A stretch of 64,000 bases of DNA from Bacillota bacterium (GTDB taxonomy: Bacteria; Bacillota; Sulfobacillia; Sulfobacillales; Sulfobacillaceae): contig JAJZXX010000176.1 of assembly GCA_021806205.1 (NCBI GenBank), positions 19,996 through 83,995 on the forward strand, in the 5' to 3' direction. Positions 60,816-64,000 of the stretch are shown here, one piece after another (the first letter of the stretch is position 1; each line of letters begins with the position of its first letter). A program made the translations under genes and the position numbers. The notes under the pieces were generated by a model. It was not told where the DNA came from. It did not search any database and was given only the letters and a program-made list of their open reading frames with translations.

Positions 60816-61610
60816 CTATAGGTTAAAGATTACGGTGCGGATTTCTGTCATTTCTTCCAGGGCAAATCGTGGTCCCTCGCGCCCCATTCCGCTGAGTTTC
60901 ACGCCTCCGTACGGCATTAAATCGACGCGGTAGGCTGACGTATCATTGATGATGACCCCACCGGCTTCAATGGTTTGGGCAGCTTTCCAGGCGGGACCGA
61001 TGCCTTTGGTAAAAACGCCCTCTTGGGTTTCTTTGATCCAACCATGCACCCGCAAGGCTTCCTCGTTGGTAATCAAGGGGCCCACGTTGACAGTGGGATC
61101 GAGCGGATCCCCCACCTTCAGCGCCTCTGTATAGTGGATAAAGGCGGCGTTAAACGGCGCCAAGACGGGGCGGTGGACGTAAATGCGTTGCACTGAGATG
61201 TAAAACTGGCCGGCGGAACGGTAGGCTTTGGCCGACAACAGCCGGGCGGTTGTGTCCAGGTCAGCATCGGAATGGACGATGTTGCCCGAGTCACTGGCGA
61301 GTTCGAGCACGACCGGCTTTAGGCCGGCGATAGCTCGAATGTGTTCACCCACTGCGGGGCTTCCCGTAAATGTGACCATCTTAATACCAGGGTGTTGAAC
61401 GAGATAGTTGCCAATTGCCCCGCCCGGCCCCACGGCGAGGTTCAAGTAGCCTAGCGGGAGATCGGCTTCCTCCAGCACCTCGGATAGCATAATAGCGGTA
61501 AGGGGTGTCGTTGTAGCTAGCTTCAGCACCACGGGACAGCCTGCTGCAATGGCTGGGCCGACCTTATGCACCACAGCTGAAGTTCTTTTCCTGGCGAGAG
61601 GCCCAGCCAC
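60816..61610 (-). pseudogene. aldehyde dehydrogenase remnant (N-terminal truncation, internal deletion, catalytic Cys lost)
   Basis: VVLKLATTTPLTAIMLSEVLEEADLP, VTFTGSPAVGEHI, SAGQFYISVQRIYVH, HGWIKETQ|EGVFTKGIGPAW junction, LMPYGGVKLSGMGREGPRFALEEMTE. Confidence 0.85.
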
Positions 61611-61629
61611 TCGGAGATTTGGGGTGCTT

Positions 61630-62110
61630 ACAATTGGTGATCGACACGATTTCCGATGAACCGTTGATGCGAATTTTAGAGCGCGGACGCGGTCGCAATG
61701 ATTATCCCGTGCGGTCCCTGGTGTTGGCGCTAATGCTAAATGTCATCACTTCAACCGACCCGACTGCCACCAAAGTCGGTCGATCCATGACCCCTGGAAC
61801 ACCGGAGAATCAGCCCCAGGGGCTGGGATTCACGTTTGGTGTACGGAGAAATCCCATGGCCTCCACCAAAACGCGAATGACCATGGCAGAACCCCGAGTT
61901 TGCACTCTTCACTCCCCATCCGAACGTTACGATGACAGTGCAATTAGTCAAACCCATGACAAAAAGAATTAGCCAAAACACCTGGGGAACTCCGTGCTGA
62001 CGGGGGTCGTCTTTCGAAATCCGACGATCGAAAGCCTGCGGCGGGAACTCCGCCGCAACGGACAATTGTGGGAAATAGTGGGATTGGGTGGGACCACCCC
62101 ATCGGCATGG
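61630..62110 (+). pseudogene. transposase fragments (DUF772/IS1182-like N-terminal region)
   Basis: LVIDTISDEPLMRILERGRGRNDYPVRSLVLALMLNVI, then in a second frame LTGVVFRNPTIESLRRELRRNGQLWEIVGLGGTTPSAWAYC. Confidence 0.6.
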
Positions 62111-62122
62111 GCATATTGTTGA

Positions 62123-62143
62123 GGCTACTCAAGGTGAGTAGCC
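62123..62143. repeat. 8-bp perfect hairpin with third half-copy at 62177-62184
   Basis: GGCTACTC AAGGT GAGTAGCC; GGCTACTC again about 46 bp downstream. Confidence 0.7.
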
Positions 62144-62274
62144 CTTCTAGCCGGCCCTCGGGGTGCAAATCGCCAGGGCTACTCGTCTGATTGATCGCAG
62201 ACTTTTCACTCATCGTTAGAGTGGCACGTTTCAGGTTGATCGGCACAATTCTCGTGGTTAAGATTTTTAGCCAA

Positions 62275-62298
62275 AGAGGTGGAGCCAGGTCCACCTCT
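62275..62298. repeat. 9-bp perfect hairpin
   Basis: AGAGGTGGA GCCAGG TCCACCTCT. Confidence 0.7.
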
Positions 62299-62424
62299 AA
62301 GTGTACGAACGCCTCCGAATATTCTTGATTCGCACCATGAAGTAAATAGTGCATAGAAATGGTCCCGGGAAGGAAAATTTCTGGGCGCGCGGCGGAAAGT
62401 GATGAATTATCAATACGTGGCGCC

Positions 62425-62700
62425 TCAATCGGCCAAGACTACGCCCAACCGCTCCTTGGCGCTGTTCCAATCGTAGGTGGTAAGCCGTCCAAGCGCACAC
62501 AAAACCAGCGATTCGTGTATAGTGATCAGCTTGCCGACTCGGCGACATGATGGCTTGATCAACCCAGCCTCCGACCAATAACGCAACGCCACATCGCCAG
62601 GTCCTTCATGCACTTGACTCGTGACCGCCGCCAACACGATGTCGCGCGTGGCCTCCTGGTAGGACGGGCGACTGACGACCACGGCCGGCCGTCATATCGC
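62425..62700 (-). pseudogene. MazF/PemK-like toxin, 5' end disrupted
   Basis: RPAVVVSRPSYQEATRDIVLAAVTSQVHEGPGDVALRYWSEAGLIKPSC...VGKLITIHESLVLCALGRLT; TGA immediately upstream of RPAVVV in frame. Confidence 0.75.
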
Positions 62701-63158
62701 CTTGGCCAAGATGGCTAATCACCCGAAGGCCGATAGGTAAAACAATCCAAAAATCATGTGAAGAGCGCCGCAGATTAAACTCTCGCTCCAACATGTCCCC
62801 GAGGCTGACGTACCCGCGTGCCTCCATCACTTCACCGACACGGTACAGAGTGTTGGAGTCCCAAAAGTTTTGGAGATTGGTGCTTAGAATTACATAACGT
62901 AGCGCATGAGGCTCATTCTCAAATAGTAGCTCAGTAATGGGCCTCTCGAAGGTTCCACAGTCGCATTAAAATGAAACATCGGCGTGGATCCGGACGCGCC
63001 GGAATCGAGTTACTCAATGTCTCGTCCTCACTGCGGGGGAACTCACGGGACAGCCAACCATTCTACTATTTGAGAAAGAGCCGCGCATGATCGTAATCCG
63101 AGGGCTCATAAATATCGGTGTCTCTTCCGTATTTATAATCCACTTAGGCGATACAATA

Positions 63159-63300
63159 ATGGACGAACAGTTTGTCAGTATTGGCAAAGCCGCGAAGAGG
63201 CTCGGGATGCGTATCGAATGGCTCCGGAAATGGGAACGTGAGGGGCAGTTGATTGTTGTGGGCACGTTGACTAATCATCGCGGCTATCGGGGTCGATGGC
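63159..63300 (+). pseudogene. MerR-type HTH fragment resembling IS607 TnpA N-terminus
   Basis: MDEQFVSIGKAAKRLGMRIEWLRKWEREGQLIVVGTLTNHRGYRGR; no serine-recombinase catalytic domain follows. Confidence 0.5.
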
Positions 63301-63600
63301 AAAATGGAGGGCCTTTAGGACTCTCCTTACTGATCAAGGCGATACCTGCTTACGGCCTTGGTGGCATCCGGCGTACAGGAGGCGCGAACTGGACTTTGGC
63401 TTTCACCCGGAACGTGGGAATCTGGCCGGTGGAAAACATCCGGGATGCCGGTCAGTATCTGTCGGCTGCACCCGTTGTCAATAGGAAGGCTGAAATCACA
63501 ATGGCGATGGCGGCCACCAAGGTGACTCGTCTCGCGTTGATAATTTCGAGCCCCAATGGTCGTCTGCACCGGACGGCTGGCTACAGGGCCAAACCGGCCA

Positions 63601-63783
63601 TCAAGAATGGCGCGGGCCATAGTCCAATGGACCGCGATCGGTATGGTATGCCCCGGTGTAGTGGGCGCCGATGCTCCAAGCAAATGCGAGCACGAGCATG
63701 ATAAGTATGATTGCTTGTATCGGTATGGCGAATCCTCGTCCAGTGCATCGGACCAGTACCAAAACATCCGGTGATAGCGCCAT
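63601..63783 (-). pseudogene. membrane-protein fragment, possibly a permease remnant
   Basis: AIPIQAIILIMLVLAFAWSIGAHYTGAYH then frame decays. Confidence 0.25.
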
Positions 63784-64000
63784 GGTTTATGAAGGCTTAT
63801 CAAATGCGCCGTAAAACCCCTTGCTTCAGCTATGGGGCTATAAGGCGCTCGCTGTCAGGCGAAATTTTGGGGGCGTCTTCCCTCACAAATAAAAGTACTT
63901 GAAAGTGATTCGTTGCCTCAAATTAAAAGGTACTGCAATCATATCATGAACATAAGCGAATGAGGTGCCTGCTAGGGACTAGCCAGGCGACGCCGAATCG

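Overview
High-GC bacterial chromosome segment. Gene content and protein style fit an acidophilic Firmicute of the Sulfobacillus type; this is an inference and no search was run. Bases 1 to about 51.5 kb are mostly well-organised core metabolism: menaquinone genes (menB partial, menH, menD, menF) on the minus strand; pheA; an acyl-CoA synthetase; a processive glycosyltransferase and a polysaccharide deacetylase; a large molybdenum-hydroxylase cluster (coxS-L-M-D-E-G, XdhC, MobA-like, AMP-ligase, hydrolase) followed by a two-component system, tatC and a membrane Fe-S oxidoreductase; icd-mdh-sucCD; a second molybdenum-hydroxylase operon with a FUSC-type membrane protein; hemA-X-C-D-B; selA; etfBA; and a Val-Phe-Asp tRNA cluster with a clear promoter and terminator. 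From about 51.6 kb to the end is an eroded accessory region: a PIN/Phd-like toxin-antitoxin pair, a decayed ISKra4-like transposase, an unusual rusticyanin/sulfocyanin-like cupredoxin, an MFS/CGNR pair, a tauCAB-like ABC transporter, an aldehyde dehydrogenase relic, transposase fragments, a broken MazF-like gene and several IS-like hairpins. I found no CRISPR array and no convincing new defence system. The observations most worth following are the CoxL that lacks the CO-specific active-site loop, embedded in an acyl-CoA-ligase operon; the leaderless cupredoxin with Glu where the axial Met is expected; HemD fused to a truncated SUMT-like domain; and the orphan selA.
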